A stretch of 64,000 nucleotides of DNA from Coniferiporia sulphurascens (GCA_002794785.1 NBBA01000009.1:744001-808000); one strand, 5' to 3'. Shown: positions 10,809 to 23,164, counted from the first letter of the stretch. The notes: generated by a model not told the origin, from the sequence alone. Translations and numbers: made by a program.

Positions 10809-13627
10809 AAAGTTTTCTCGTACACTGGCACAAAGCGTGACAAGTTCACTTATGGCCTTTGAGAAGTGTGTATAGCATGCGCACAAGGTATTTGTACAGC
10901 CCTAGGCCTGCTGTAACCTGAACTTTTTGTATGTCCGAATCGAGGCATAGCTTCATATATGTACAACGTCCAATAACTATATCTTCAATATCTTCAATAT
11001 CAGTGCTTTATATAACCTGGGAAGGTCTCGTCTAACAATACTCGCCGTGCACTAGTACTGTGCCTGGAACGAAGTGCGGCTCAACTAGTATTAGTGACGA
11101 ACAGACTCCTGTTTAGAAAAGCGCTGCTGTTCGCGAAAGGAGTTTCCGGGTTGGTATCCATTGCCGCGGTCAGGGGTTATAAACTTCTTCTTCTACCAGC
11201 CTGAGCAGAACCTTCATTTCTGTATCAAACTCTTTTTTAGATGCGCGTTCAATCGCCAGGCCTGATCCGGCTACAGTCCTCGCTCACTGGCAAAAGACTA
11301 AGTGCGGTGTGCCGTGAGCTTCTCTGAAAGTACTGTTTCCGTTCGTTGACAATTTAACTCTATCTGTTCGCTTACGGAGATACAAGTGGGAGGCTCAGGC
11401 TTTTCTACAACATAGGGGCACTCCAAGAAGTTATCACGTGCGTCTGTGGGAAATGGCCCGCCGTGAGAACTTGCAACACCAGTCCCGCGTAGCCTATCTT
11501 CGCCCGCCTTCCTTTTGTGGGGTGCCCACATACCCTTTCGCGTACTTATCTTTCTCGTAAGCGCGTAAGGGATTCTACAACGATGACAAAACCACACGGG
11601 TTTCATTTCGAGTACTCGTTACAGTCGGTTCGCTGCATTGCTGCAAGGCTTAGCGGTGGTGCTCCCACATCGAGTTCTCGCTTGGACGATGTCCCTCTAA
11701 GTAAGCCCATGATTATTTTGTGGCCAACCACACTGGGTAGCATGCAAATTCGCGACGTCTAATCCCAGGATTGTCGCTAGACCCCCATTACTCGTCGTGC
11801 TGATCGGTAAGTATGACCCCTATGGCCCATGGTCTCTTCCAAGTAAAACCTTTCGCTTTTTTTTATCCCGATAACTACCACGGATCTAAGAACCTGCGGA
11901 CAACAGCTGTTTAATCTGTTATTCGACAAGCTGTGTCGTTGGCCACACGCTCAGTCTTGCCAGTGGCTTCTACGATGTTATAGTATTGGATGTGCTTCCG
12001 CAAACGTCTCGCAGTTTTCAAAGGCAAAGACAACCTTCCATATGTCAGAGGTGCCCATATATTGACTTAAAAAACCGACAAATGACCCCTTCCAGTCTAA
12101 TGAACATGCCACATAACTTTGTACGCGACGCTGGAAAATGCTCTTGAAGAACAAGCGCACAAAAAAGCAGACCTTGTGGGACTTATCGCCTCTGAACGAT
12201 TGAACGATCTACTGAGCGGCACCAAAAACCATCCAATATATCCACATCTTCCCTAGTTCAAACATCAATGGTTCATTTGCCACCTCCTACCATATTTTTT
12301 AAGGTTGGACTAGGCATCACCCGATCAGCTAACTATGGACTACTCCGCCTTGCCGTATCCGGGGAATTTGTGTGCTAGTATGGATTGCTTCCGAGACTCT
12401 GTGCCTGGAGCTCTCTGGCATCATCGATTGCGTCTCGGGAGAATCGGGCGGTTGACTCGCAGACTCAAGCGCCGCTCTATCTGAGATTATGCATGCGGAG
12501 AAGGATCAAGCTTCGGCGAAGTTCAGCCGTCGCCTGTCGCGAGAGGTCGGATTGGCCGTTGGACGCTGGGAGTTCTTGGCTCATTTTAGGCATAACTTTG
12601 TCGAGCAATCCCGGGCAACTGAGTCCGGCAATGAAATGTGCCCAAATTATCTGAAGGTAAACGCCTGGAGCCTGGAAAATCATTTACCCCAGGTCGAAAG
12701 GTCTGGAGATAAAGGAAGGTCAGGACAAACTGCCCAACCTGTAAAACTGTGTTAGAGTGACTAGTAGGTGCATATGCGGCGCTGAAACAATGTATGTATT
12801 AAAATATGTTTTTCCCTTTCACCCGCGCATCACAGCGCCCTCGTCTGATCTTTCCGACACCAACGTGGGACTCGGTGGAAATTGACTATTTTTGCGCATG
12901 CAATAGAAACAGGAGCTAGGCCCGCGGATGGCTCACGTTCAATTGCGGAGCCTCGCTGCTCGTTGGGTATATCTGCTTCCCCGCAAACAAGTGAAAGCAG
13001 ACTATCGAGGGGACGAGAGTATATGCTACATATGTATAGTACTAGTACACTCCGGTAAAAACTTTGTAGTGGTGGGTATGGGAACGCGATGGGCGGCATT
13101 TTGATCATCACATAATTATTCTATTTCGTCGGTCATGCCATAAACTCCGGGTATATGGTTGTACCAGTATGTCGCCGACCTCGGTACGTTAAAGAGCTAT
13201 ATGTGTAGCAAGCCGTCTAATTTCATCTTGCCGCGTGTTGCCCGCCGTGGACAGAAATAACAAATAAAAACATTGTTTAGACTTGCTCACCGGTGTTCGG
13301 ATGGAATTCTAGAAACCAGTGCAATGACCATTTGTGAAAATGTTTACCTATAAATGGAAAGCCGATCACTCGGAAAAGCTTCGCGCCATCCTCATTCTTG
13401 ATTGCGTGCTTTCTCTGACAGAATTTGCAATATGGTTGCTCCTGAGTTGAAAATCAATAACGTATCTAGCTCCGATACGAGCTCTGTGCGAAACTTCCAC
13501 TGGCTTGCCCCTGGTGAAATTCCTCATCGTGCCTGTCTATTGCGTGTCTCCAGGGTTTCCAGCCCATCCTCGGCGTCCATAAAGCCGTCTCGTTCTTTCA
13601 TAGCCCCCGCAGAAGCCTACCAGCACC
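10809..13627. other. Gene-poor stretch, 2.8 kb
   Basis: I see no reading frame with recognisable similarity on either strand. Short open frames (for example 11298-11606 minus, 12489-12755 plus, 12830-13111 minus) look random. A small direct repeat of the 9-mer ATATCTTCA occurs around 10979-11000. Base composition drifts between AT-rich and mixed. This fits decayed sequence next to the NYN-LOTUS relic, but no transposon ends or target-site duplications are visible. The last few hundred bases must hold the promoter of the sulfate permease gene. Confidence 0.5.
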
Positions 13628-16421
13628 ATGGCTTCCTCCGTTAAGAGTTTCGTCAAACGAACTATCGGGTACCCTGAACAGAATGTACCGACCATCTCGA
13701 CCCCCGAGTGGATACGGCAAGTCTCCCCGAAGAGCCCGATGGAAGAGGTTTGTCATTGCCTCAGCAGCATACGTTAAAGTCTAACATCTTTTCAAAAGGT
13801 TTTCGAATACGTCAAGAGCCTGTTTCCGATTCTTGGTTGGATTGGCCGTTACAGTTTGTGCCCGCAAACACCCACCCGCGCTCCGTACCTCTGACATCGT
13901 CCCGCCAGATCTGGGATGGCTGACTGGAGATTTAATCGCTGGTATTACTGTGGGGATCGTGCTGGTTCCTCAGAGTATGTCGTACGCACAGATCGCAACG
14001 CTGGATCCTCAATACGGCCTTTACTCTGCATTCGTCGGCGTCTTCTTTTACTGCGTGGGCATTTATTTTGTTCATTCTACATGATTACACGCTCTGACAA
14101 GGTCCCCATAGTTTTTCGCTACATCGAAGGATGTATCCATTGGTCCAGTTGCCGTTATGTCCCTCACCGTGTCGCAGATCATTAAGCATGTAGATGATGC
14201 CCATCCGGGCGTGTGGGCAGCACAGACAATTGCTACGACTGTTGCTTTTATTTGTGGATTTATCGTCCTCGGAATAGGTCTCCTCAGACTTGGATGGATC
14301 GTCGAGTTTATCCCGGTTCCTGCCGTTAGTGGCTTCATGACCGGCTCAGCTATTAACATCGTCGCCGGTCAAGTCCCAGGTCTTATGGGTATTTCTGGGT
14401 TCGAGTAAGTGTCGAGACTTATTTGATAGTGTTCATTTCTCATATAATGTTGTACAGCACTCGAGCAGCAACATATAAAGTCATAATCAACAGTCTGAAA
14501 GGCCTACCTCGCACGAACTTGAATGCTGCCTTTGGCCTTCCTGGTCTCGTAACCCTGTACGGCGTCCGCATACTTTTCGACAAGCTGTCAGCACGCTACC
14601 CGAGCAGAGGCGAGTAGCCCGTGTCGTACCACTGCTCACACCGTTAACATTAACGATTTCGCTTCATTAGCGCGTACTTTCTTCTTCTTATCGATTTTAA
14701 GGAATGGTCTCATCATTATAATCCTGACAATTGCGTCTTGGCTGTCTATGCGCCATCGCGTGAATTCTAAAGGCAAGTATCCGATTAATATTCTTGAGAC
14801 TGTCCCACGAGGATTCCAGGTGAACGAGCTTGTCTTAGCTGTCCTGCATACTTTAGACTGATCCCGGCAATTTCAGAATGTTGGCCCTCCCGTAATCGAA
14901 AGGGACCTCATCTCAGCCCTTGCTGGCGAACTGCCGGTGGCGACAATTATTTTACTTCTGGAACATATTGCGATCTCGAAGTGTAAGTGTATATGTCATC
15001 TGAAAGTTTTGTATCGAGAGGGTTTACTTTAACAATAGCATTTGGCCGCGTGAATGGCTATAAAATTAACCCTAACCAAGAGCTTATCGCTATAGGAGTG
15101 GCAAATACCATAGGTTCCGTGTTCAATGCATATCCAGCCACAGGATCCTTTTCTCGTTCAGCCCTGAAATCGAAAAGTGGAGTTCGTACACCGATCGCCG
15201 GTATCTTCACTGGCATCGTAGTGATCGTCGCTCTGTATGGTCTCACTCCTGCTTTCTTCTGGATCCCAAACGCTGGCTTGTCGGCGATAATTATCCATGC
15301 CGTCGCGGACCTCGTCGCAAAACCTGCCGACGTGTATAGTCTCTGGCGCATTTCTCCTCTTGAATTTATCATCTGGTTTGCTACGGTTCTCGTCACGGTT
15401 TTCTCGACTATCGAAGATGGCATTTATACAGCGATCATCTCCTCCCTTGTGCTCCTTTTGCTACGTGTAGCACGTCCACGTGGATATTTCCTCGGGAAGG
15501 TTACGCTCAACCACAGCGAGGACCCGAACAAATCTCGAGAAGTGTACCTACCACTGCAGTCCAACGGTAAGGACGTCGTAGCCAGCGACATTGTCGTGCG
15601 ACCTCCGGAACCGGGTGTAGTGGTATACCGCTACGAAGAGAGCGTGCTATACCCCAATTGCGCTTTGCTTAATGGCAGACTGGTGGACTATGTGAAGGAG
15701 CACACAAAACGCGGGAAGGACATGAGCAAGGTTCACTTAAGTGATCGTCAGTGGAACGACCCTGGGCCAAGGCGGGGCCATGAAGCAGAGGAACTGGCGC
15801 GCGATGCGAACAAGCCCCTGCTTAAGGCCATCGTACTGGATTTTTCAACCATGTAAGTCGTTTGTAGGATTTTTTTCGCAGTATCACTCTAATGTACCAA
15901 TGACGCAGTTCACATATCGATACAACCGGCGTTCAGGCCCTTATCGATACTCGTACTGAAGTTGAGCGATGGGCAGATGGGAGCATTGAAGTATGTTAGG
16001 TTCTTCTTCAACAATGCCATTGAAGCTGATCGTGTGTATTTAGTTCCACTTCGCGAACGTCCTTTCGCCTTGGATCAGGCGTGCCCTGGTAGCGGGCGGG
16101 TTCGGGATCGGAAGACCATCTGCGGGACTCGCAACGGAGGTCGCACCTGTTGTCCCTGCCACCTATGATGATCTTGATCATGAAGACATCCAAAAAGTGC
16201 CCAGCGACGACCCCGAAAGCAACATAAAGCGGAGGACACTCAAATCTACTGCTAATTCGGCACTGTCGGGAGCGTTCAATTCAAGCGACTCGGTTGGTCA
16301 GTCTGCCACGCCGTTCTTCCATTTCGACCTTGAGACGGCGGTGAAGGCTGCCGAGCTCGGGATGCCAACCCCTGCTGGTTCAATGCGCGCCTCTATAGAT
16401 CAGTCATATTTGAAGAGATGA
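13628..16421 (+). CDS. Sulfate permease, SulP/SLC26 family
   Basis: Ten exons: 13628-13747, 13799-13853, 13909-14054, 14112-14404, 14458-14609, 14671-14819, 14877-14982, 15039-15852, 15909-15990 and 16044-16421. They give 764 residues, the size of fungal Sul1/Sul2. SulP landmarks in order are WLTGDLIAGITVG, VPQSMSYAQIATLDPQYGLY, FFATSKDVSIGPVAVMS, PVSGFMTGSAI-type helices (seen as PAVSGFMTGSAI), VPRGFQ, SFGRVNGYKINPNQELIAIG and GSFSRSALKSKSG. A cytosolic STAS domain follows (VLDFSTISHIDTTGVQALID). Expected role: proton-coupled sulfate uptake at the plasma membrane feeding sulfur assimilation. The intron at 14610-14670 is GC-AG (GAG|GCGAGT). The alternative GT donor three bases downstream leads to an early stop. 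The start is the first ATG in frame after a run of competing upstream frames. Confidence 0.93.
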
Positions 16422-16684
16422 ATGAAGTCATTGACGGTGACTGGAAATTAAAAGCTTTCGTACTGGTGTTTGATTACATACCTGTATCATACATGTACTA
16501 CATACTTCTCGATGTTACGCATGATCATAACTAGATCTACCGGACATAGTATATGATAATGTAATGCTTTCGTGTAAACGCAATTTTTTTTGCCTGTTGT
16601 ACCTTGAGTTGAGCTGCGTAAATGGTGGTCTGATCGCCGCCCATACTTGGCTACTACTACTGAATCTTTTCGGTTCACCAGCCA

Positions 16685-17941
16685 ATGCACTCCGTTTTGG
16701 CTGCCGCACGGACGCCCTCTTTTCGTCGATGTTTCTCGCAAAGCTATGTTCTTTGTTCTGGCCACAACAAGTGGTCCAAGATTAAGCAAAAGAAGGGGGC
16801 GGCAGACATAAAGAAATCGGCTGTGTACGCTAAGGCTGCCCGGGTGCGTCCTCCTTTGCTCAGTGCTCTCGACTCGTGGCAAAGACTAAGTTGTGGAATT
16901 GTTTTCTTAGGACGTCGTCGTTGCCATACGGAGTATGCATACTCTGTCTTAGCTTGCGTGGCGAAGTCATAATATTGACACGAAATGTACAGCTGGAGGA
17001 TCTGCAGACCCGAACGTGAACACCACGCTGGCAAACATTTTACGAGGGGCGAAAACGGCAGGTGTCCCGAAGGACAACATTGAACGAGCTATTGCCCGGG
17101 TATGTGATCCTTTCCTATTTTCAGCCTTCTTTGTTATAATGAGCACTCAAGGCAACAGGTGAGGGCGGGAAGGATGCGAGTGCACATGTGGTCTACGAAG
17201 CCATGGTCTCCGGTAGCGTTGCGGTTATTATGTGAGCTTCCTGTGTTCTAGCTGGCTGAATCTTTGCTAACATAGGATGCTCACAAGAGAATGTCTAACG
17301 GATAACGGGAACAGAACTATACACAAGCTCCGCGAAATATTGAATGAACACAAGTCAGCTGCTCGTCTATTTGATCATACCTGCTGAATGCTGTGATCTT
17401 ACTTGGGCCTCTCTTTCTGCAGTGGCCGATTCGCCCCTGTCAAGTACTTGTTCGACAAAGTTGGGCGTGTGCAGGTTAGCATACCCCAGACTGACGATCG
17501 TGACTCGAGGATAGAGGCGGTCCTGGAGGCCGCCGGGTCTGCGGGAGGGGAGGATTTCGAGATTTTGGAAGGGTCAGATACTGTTGAGGTAGATTGCTTA
17601 GGCATCCTTGTACTATTTCTGGGCCCTTATCTGATGCACTTTGCAATTACAGTATTATTGTCCTCCGGAATCATTAGAAGGCATGACAAGGGCGATCTCG
17701 GGGCTATCAGGGGGTGATAACGTCCTGTCCAGCGAGTATATTTTTCGAGCAAAGGACGTCCAGGATGAGGTCGCCGAGAGCCTGGAGGAGAGTGTAATAG
17801 AGCTAAAGGACGCTTTAGAAGAAAACGAAGATTGCGTGCGCGTATGGAGTGAGTCGACCCGTGTCCCGCTATGGCACCATATGCTGAGTATTCTTTCCAG
17901 CTACCATAGACTCCCGCATTCGCGGAGACGGGGATGAATAG
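16685..17941 (+). CDS. TACO1: Mitochondrial translational activator, TACO1/YebC family
   Basis: Eight exons (16685-16843, 16911-16932, 16993-17099, 17152-17231, 17276-17353, 17423-17588, 17653-17848, 17901-17941) give 282 residues. The first 25 residues are Arg/Ser-rich without acidic residues (MHSVLAAARTPSFRRCFSQS), as expected of a mitochondrial presequence. The YebC signature SGHNKWSKIKQKKGAADIKK follows at once. Later landmarks are ADPNVNTTLANILRGAK, PKDNIERAIARATGEGG, ECLTDNGNRT and FAPVKYLFDKVGRV. Eukaryotic members assist translation of mitochondrially encoded COX1 and, like bacterial YebC, act on ribosomes. One exon is only 22 nt and one intron only 44 nt (17232-17275). Exon 4 opens after an AAG acceptor, chosen because it restores the conserved ATGEGG. 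Confidence 0.9.
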
Positions 17942-18234
17942 AATGGATACATGAATCCCCTATAGTAGCCTTCTGTAAATTACACAGGAGTAGACTCATT
18001 AACGCGTGTGTTCTAAAACGGCCGCGACAAGGACTGATCAGGCACGTGCTCCGAGAAATGAGCTATGCTGTCGGCCTCCTGTTGGGCAACTAGTCCTGAC
18101 CGCACTTGTACCACACCCCCTCTTACCTTCCTTTCACGTTCTCGCCAGTATCAGTGCGCAGCGCGCCGCTTCTTTCGCTGTTGAGTCTTCATACGCTACG
18201 CTACGACAACGCTAGAGTCAAGTCATCCACCGCC

Positions 18235-19496
18235 ATGTCGTACCCCGTCAAGGCTGTCCCCCTCGTCGCGCCAGGACACACCCGTCCCGTCACCCATCTG
18301 TCGTTTTCCGTCCTCGAAGACGACGGGACGTACCTCCTCGTCTCGAGCTGTAAGGATGGGAGCCCCATGCTTCGAGACTGGAGGGGCGACTGGATAGGGA
18401 CGTTCATCGGCCATAAAGGCGCGGTCTGGTCGACCAAGCTGTCCTTAGATTGCTCGAGAGCTGCAACCGGGAGTGCTGATTTCACTGCGTGAGTGTCCTG
18501 TCGCCCGGCCCCAGGTTACGCTCTCTGTCTCGCGCGCAAGCTTACCCGCTTCCCGACTTCACATCGGCTTCGACCCCGCGCAGCAAAATATGGGACGCGT
18601 ACTCTGGCAATGCATTACACTCGTTTCCGCACAACCACATCGTTCGCAGCGTTGCGCTGTCGCCGACGGCGGAGCACCTCCTTACGGGGGGTCAGGAAAA
18701 GAAGGCACGGATTTTCAACCTTGCGCGGCCAGACGCAGCTCCTGATTTCCTGGGCGGCGACTCAAATACACTGTGCCACGATGGGGTGATAAAAAGCGTT
18801 GTGTGGACGGGCGAAAACATCGGCGTGACCGCCGGGGAGGACGGTCTCATAAAGTACGTATTTCTCTTATTCATCTCGTAGTTTGTTCTCTTTTTCGACT
18901 GGCTTACCTCGTGCGCGTCGCGCTGCAGATGGTGGGATTTCCGCAGCCGGCAGACGATTACGAGCGTGGAGTTTCAGAGTCCGATCACGTCGATGGAACA
19001 CTCGGTCCAGACGCAACGCATCGTACTCACGTCGGGCAGAACGGTGGCCTTTATACCTGCGCTGCCTTCCCAGGCGCCGACGCACAGTCTGGAGCTGCCC
19101 TATTCCCCATCGTCCGCGTCGCTCCATCCGATAATGCAAGACCGCTTTGTTACGGGAAACCTGGAAGACCAGTGGGTACGCGTGCACGGCGCCGTAGAGG
19201 GTGAGGAGCGCGAGGTCCTGAAGGGACACCACGGACCTGTGCATTGCATCGAGTACAGTCCGGACGGAAACATGTTTGCTAGCGGAAGCGGTGCGTCTGC
19301 TTTCTGACTAGTAGCTTACAGAGGCTGATTGTGTAATGTTCGCGATCTCAGAGGACGGTGAGTAACTTCAGTTTATGGTTTAGGTTCGCGGCGCTGACGT
19401 TGTCGAACAGGAACGATCCGGTTGTGGCAGACGACACCGGGGACGACATACGGTCTATGGCAAGGAAATACTAATGGAAACGGGACTCTGCACTAA
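18235..19496 (+). CDS. STRAP: WD40 protein, STRAP/Unrip homologue
   Basis: Exons 18235-18488, 18584-18853, 18929-19290, 19352-19357 and 19411-19496 give 325 residues, matching STRAP length (about 330). It opens with a GHTRPVTHLSFS repeat and continues through GHKGAVWSTKLS, KIWDAYSG, HNHIVRSVALSP, HDGVIKSVVW, DGLIKWWDFRS, HHGPVHCIEYSPDG and SEDGTIRLWQTTPG. This repeat spelling is characteristic of STRAP, a seven-blade propeller that binds the SMN complex and signalling kinases in animals. The fungal role is less defined. Exon 4 is only 6 nt and supplies the Glu-Asp of SEDGTIRLW. Both flanking introns (61 and 53 nt) have good consensus, so the microexon is well supported. The 3' UTR runs into the promoter of the next gene. 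Confidence 0.88.
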
Positions 19497-19723
19497 TATC
19501 TGGCTACTAATATGTAATGACTGTTTTTACGCACATAATGCCGAGGAAAGTTCGTTGATCGAGCGGTTGGAGGAGGAGTGTGTGGATTGGGAATATTGGG
19601 AGTGCGGGGCGGCGACTAGTTACTACATCATTGTACTCCTGCTTTGTCATCACTCAATACCGGTACACAAAAGTAATTCATCCAGTACGTGACGTCAGGT
19701 ATTAGCATTGAAAGCAGACGGCC

Positions 19724-20586
19724 ATGTCGACGCATACAACAACACCTTCCCCGCCCTCGCAGACTTTCCACCGCTCGTTCATGCCCAAGCCGAGTAGCCC
19801 GATCCGCTCTGTAGCGGGCGGCGCGCACTACTCGGGCGCCAAGGTGCACCACAGACGCTCAGATGTGCAGCGCGCGAGCTTTGGGTCTGGCGGCGTGTCG
19901 GAACTCGGTGAGCGCCGCACGCAGGTCATGGACGACCTCGACGAACTGTACGCCTGTCACCCTTCGCCTGAGATATTCCGTCGGAGCTGGAGGAAGGACG
20001 CGGTCTTCGAGGTGCGTGCCGACTGCCCTCGTACCAAACGTGACCAATTTACATGTACGCGCTGCAGGATCCGCTGTCGCTTTGCAAAGGCGTGAACGAG
20101 GTCGCTGCGCAGGTCCTCTAATACCTTTCCCTTTGGGCAACGTAAACTGACTTCCGCGCTGTGCATACAGTGGTACGCCATGGTAGGTTTCTCGGTCTCG
20201 TATGCGAGAGCCTGACGAGGATTGACAGGTGACAGCCAAAGATTATTTCAAACTCGAGGAGGGTTTCAAGGCGAGTGCTGTCGTCGACGCATGATCCGAA
20301 TCGCGTTATCTACGCGCAGACGCAGGAATACACGCTACGGGTGATCGGGATGAAGCGAGTACGTTTTGCAGAGCGCCAATTCCTGGACTAAATTGACGGA
20401 TCTACTTCGTTGGCGGTGTAGACGATCGAGTCGATGGTTGTAGTCGAACTGGACGAGGAAGACAAAATAGCAAGACTGGAGGACCGCTGGAACGGAGAGG
20501 AGGCGGGGCACAGGTGGGGAGTGGGGACACTGCGGAGGCTAAACGGGAAAGTAATGCCGTGGATCGTGCGGGGGCCGAGTGCGTAG
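19724..20586 (+). CDS. NTF2/SnoaL-like fold protein of unknown function
   Basis: Exons 19724-20011, 20068-20112, 20171-20182, 20236-20358 and 20422-20586 join in phase into 210 residues. The N-terminal 60 residues are Ser/Pro/Arg-rich and probably disordered. The rest looks like a single NTF2-like cone-shaped domain: DDLDELYACHPSPEIF, WRKDAVFEDPLSLCKGVNEV, then strands YTLRVIGM and ESMVVVELDEEDKIARLEDRW. The DAVFEDPL and RLEDRW segments are typical of this fold in fungi, but I cannot name a substrate. The 12-nt exon codes WYAM, which fits the aromatic position after the DPL helix. Intron sizes are 47-63 nt, in line with the neighbours. Function unknown. Confidence 0.68.
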
Positions 20587-21045
20587 GAAGTAGTTATGTA
20601 ATATAGGATTTGTATATGTATTAATTACATAAGGGAGGACTTGTACACTCTAGATCGTTTGTGCGCTTCGGTCGGCTGTCGGCGGTCTAGAAACCAACTT
20701 GAAGAAGCGCGGATCATAAGTGCTTGCTTTGCTCCTCGTCCTTCGTTTTTAAGAAATATCCAGTGTGGCGCGGGGGGGGCACATATATTATTATTTGTGA
20801 GTTTCCCCCGATTTGATGGAGTGTAGCGACTGTTAATGGAGCGGATGACGTGTAATAGTCTGTCTGGAATGCAAATGACTACTGCTACTGGTTGAAGGTC
20901 CGCTGTCCCGCGTGCGCCGAGCCAGAGGTCACCTGCGCTGCAGCCTATATTCAACCACCTGCCTGAGAAATCGGAACCCGCGTCCGCGTCCCCCCTCCTG
21001 CTATAAGTACCATGTCCCACCTCCTCCCCATCTCACCAACACACC
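20587..21045. other. Intergenic with promoter of the SDR gene
   Basis: About 460 bases between two plus-strand genes. It contains a run of eight G at 20770-20777 and a TATA-like element about 40 bases before the SDR start codon. I see no gene here. Confidence 0.5.
21002..21007 (+). promoter_or_regulatory. TATA-like element upstream of the SDR gene
   Basis: TATAAG lies 39-44 bases before the ATG of the SDR gene, within a C-rich leader. The position fits a core promoter with a very short 5' UTR. Seen in sequence; function inferred. Confidence 0.4.
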
Positions 21046-22281
21046 ATGTCTGCCCTCCCCGTAGTACGCGCAGCTAGACTTGTCCAATCTGCAGTCAGGC
21101 AACGCTGCCCCTCTGCCCTCCATACTGCTGGCCCACTCTCCACCACCCGTAGATCCTTCGCCAGATCAGCAGCACGCGCCCAAGGTGCTCAGTCCGTGTC
21201 CCCGCTCGGACCCATCGGTGTAGAGGCTGCCCTGCTTGCAGCAAAGGACTCGTCTATCACCCCGCGACCTACCATCCAGAAGGAGTTCGACCTCACCGGC
21301 CGCGTCGCCATCGTTTCTGGTGCGAACCGCGGTCTCGGTCTTGAGATGGCAGAGACCCTCTGCGAAGCAGGGGCTACCGTCTACTGCCTCGACCTCCCCG
21401 CTGCACCCGAGGAAGAATGGTCCGCGACCCGGGACTACGTCGCCCGCATGGGCGTCGAGCGCGCGCGCCTCGAGTACGTGCCTGTCAACGTCACCGACCA
21501 GCGCGCGGTGTGGCGCGTCGTCGAAGATATTGCCCAGCGCGAGGGTCGCATGGACGTGTGTATTGCTGCTGCAGGTGTACTTCATGGTGCAGACTGTCTT
21601 GATTACCCCGCGGAGGAGTTTCAAAAGGTTATGAGCGTTAATGTAAATGGCGTGCTGCACACTGCGCAGGCTGCTGGCCGTCAGATGGCCAAGTTTGGTA
21701 CACCGGGTAGTATCGTCCTCATCGCGTCCATGAGCGGGAGCATTACGAACAAGGTTGGTCTTGGGCTATTTTTTTTTCTGATTATTGGGTCGGGCTGATG
21801 GGGGATAGGATCATGCATGGGTCGCATACAACACCAGCAAGTCTGCAGTTATTCAGGTGAGTGGTTCACGGGACCAGCTGAGTTACAACATATTGAGACG
21901 CTAGAGTAGATGGGGCGTAGCTTGGCATGCGAATTGGGTCCGAAGAAGATCAGAGTTAACACGCTCTCGCCAGGACACATCTACACAAAGTAAGCACCGT
22001 CGGTTAGTGTAGGCGGATCATGAGACCTGAATCGTATTCCGAAGCATGACCGCGGAATACCTCGACAAATACCCCGAGCTGTACGAGAAGTGGTCGAACT
22101 TGAATCCCCTTGGGCGTCTGGGGAGGCCAGACGAATTAAGGGGCGTCGTTGCCTGGTTGGCGTCGGATGCATCGACGTTCTGCACGGGAAGCGAGTGAGT
22201 GTGAATTTTTGTCTGATCCTCACAGCGCTCACTCATGTTGAAAACAGTATCCTTGTCTCCGGCGGGCATCATGCGTGGTGA
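21046..22281 (+). CDS. Short-chain dehydrogenase/reductase with probable mitochondrial presequence
   Basis: Exons 21046-21753, 21809-21856, 21910-21989, 22045-22194 and 22248-22281 give 339 residues. The first 45 residues are rich in Arg, Ala and Ser (RAARLVQSAVRQR, STTRRSFARSAARA), suggesting mitochondrial import. The classical SDR domain starts near residue 80 with the nucleotide motif SGANRGLG, then NVNGVLHTAQAAG, the catalytic Ser in IASMSG, and YNTSK with catalytic Tyr and Lys. It ends with DILVSGGHHAW. The layout resembles fungal sorbose reductase/arabinitol dehydrogenase-like SDRs, and the substrate cannot be read from sequence. The NAAG motif is altered to AAAGV. The donor of the last intron overlaps the codon for Asp in CTGSD. 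Confidence 0.87.
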
Positions 22282-23164
22282 AGGAGCGTCGAAACTAATT
22301 CTGTGTTTTCGTTTAATTTCGGGTTGTTTTGCTTTGAAGTGTTCGGTCGGTTATCTTCCAGCCGGTGTATTATGTAGTTTAAAAGAGAGTCACAAGTTTG
22401 CAACGCATCTCTAGACTGATTTGAGGTCTCCTTGTGACGGGCCGCCGGTTGTCGCTCCGGGAACGGGACAGACAGTGTGCATGGTGAATTACTCATGGCG
22501 ACAATTCAAATATTAAAGTTTTGATAATAGTCGCCACGTCGATCGGACATGAGCGGCTACGAGCGCCGTGAGGACGCGTCGAAGGCACGTGAGCACGACT
22601 CTCTTGCCAACTTTCAACGATTTGGTTCCGATAAACTCTAGCCTGCCAGTGACTCGTCTATAACCTACTTTGCCGTAAGGTGGAACTCGCATGAACTCTC
22701 TCTTTCTCCCGTAAGACAGACGGTTGGTGACCGTTGATCACCAAAGGCCAATCGCGTGGCCACCCGCCGTCTCTCACAGGCAACGCGCCTTCGAATATTT
22801 CCTCAGAATCCCACTACAAGGTCCGGTATTGTCATATTACCGCACGGCTGAAAACGCTTGACAACTACCGTTCTCTGCCTCTCTTCCTCTGCATGTTCTG
22901 CAGTCTGATGCCAAGCGCTCAAATTCTACCTCGTCCTGAGTATAAGAACCTCGCTATGTCGACGTCCTTGTTCCTGCACTTTTCAGTCCCCCCTACTTTC
23001 TTTCAACAGGTCTTGACGACCTGTGGTCCTTTTTCCTTCCTTCCTTTGGTCTTTTTCTCATTCGTTAGCCTGGTGCATTTCCTATCTTCCTTTCTCTGCT
23101 CTCCTTGCCCCTTGTTCTCGTCGAACCCGTTCTAGGAAGCTACTACGCGACGCGCCTCGTCAGA
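22282..23164. other. Long upstream region of the small secreted protein gene
   Basis: About 880 bases. The distal part includes the 3' end of the SDR gene. The proximal 300 bases become strongly pyrimidine-rich (from about 22980, runs of CTTTC/TTCCTT), a common feature of highly expressed basidiomycete promoters and leaders. A TATAAG motif lies at 22941. No gene is supported. Confidence 0.5.
22941..22946 (+). promoter_or_regulatory. TATA-like element upstream of the small secreted protein gene
   Basis: TATAAG followed by a long CT-rich tract up to the start codon. A TATA box followed by a pyrimidine-rich leader is typical of strongly expressed fungal genes. Inferred from position and composition. 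Confidence 0.4.

Noticed and set aside
11298..11762. Possible second NYN-related fragment
   Set aside because: A few hydrophobic words resemble NYN strands, but no diagnostic motif (GDRDF, HNG) is present.
13402..13644. Plus-strand 80-codon frame just upstream of the sulfate permease
   Set aside because: Out of frame with the permease and unrelated in sequence. The permease start at 13628 explains the coding signal.
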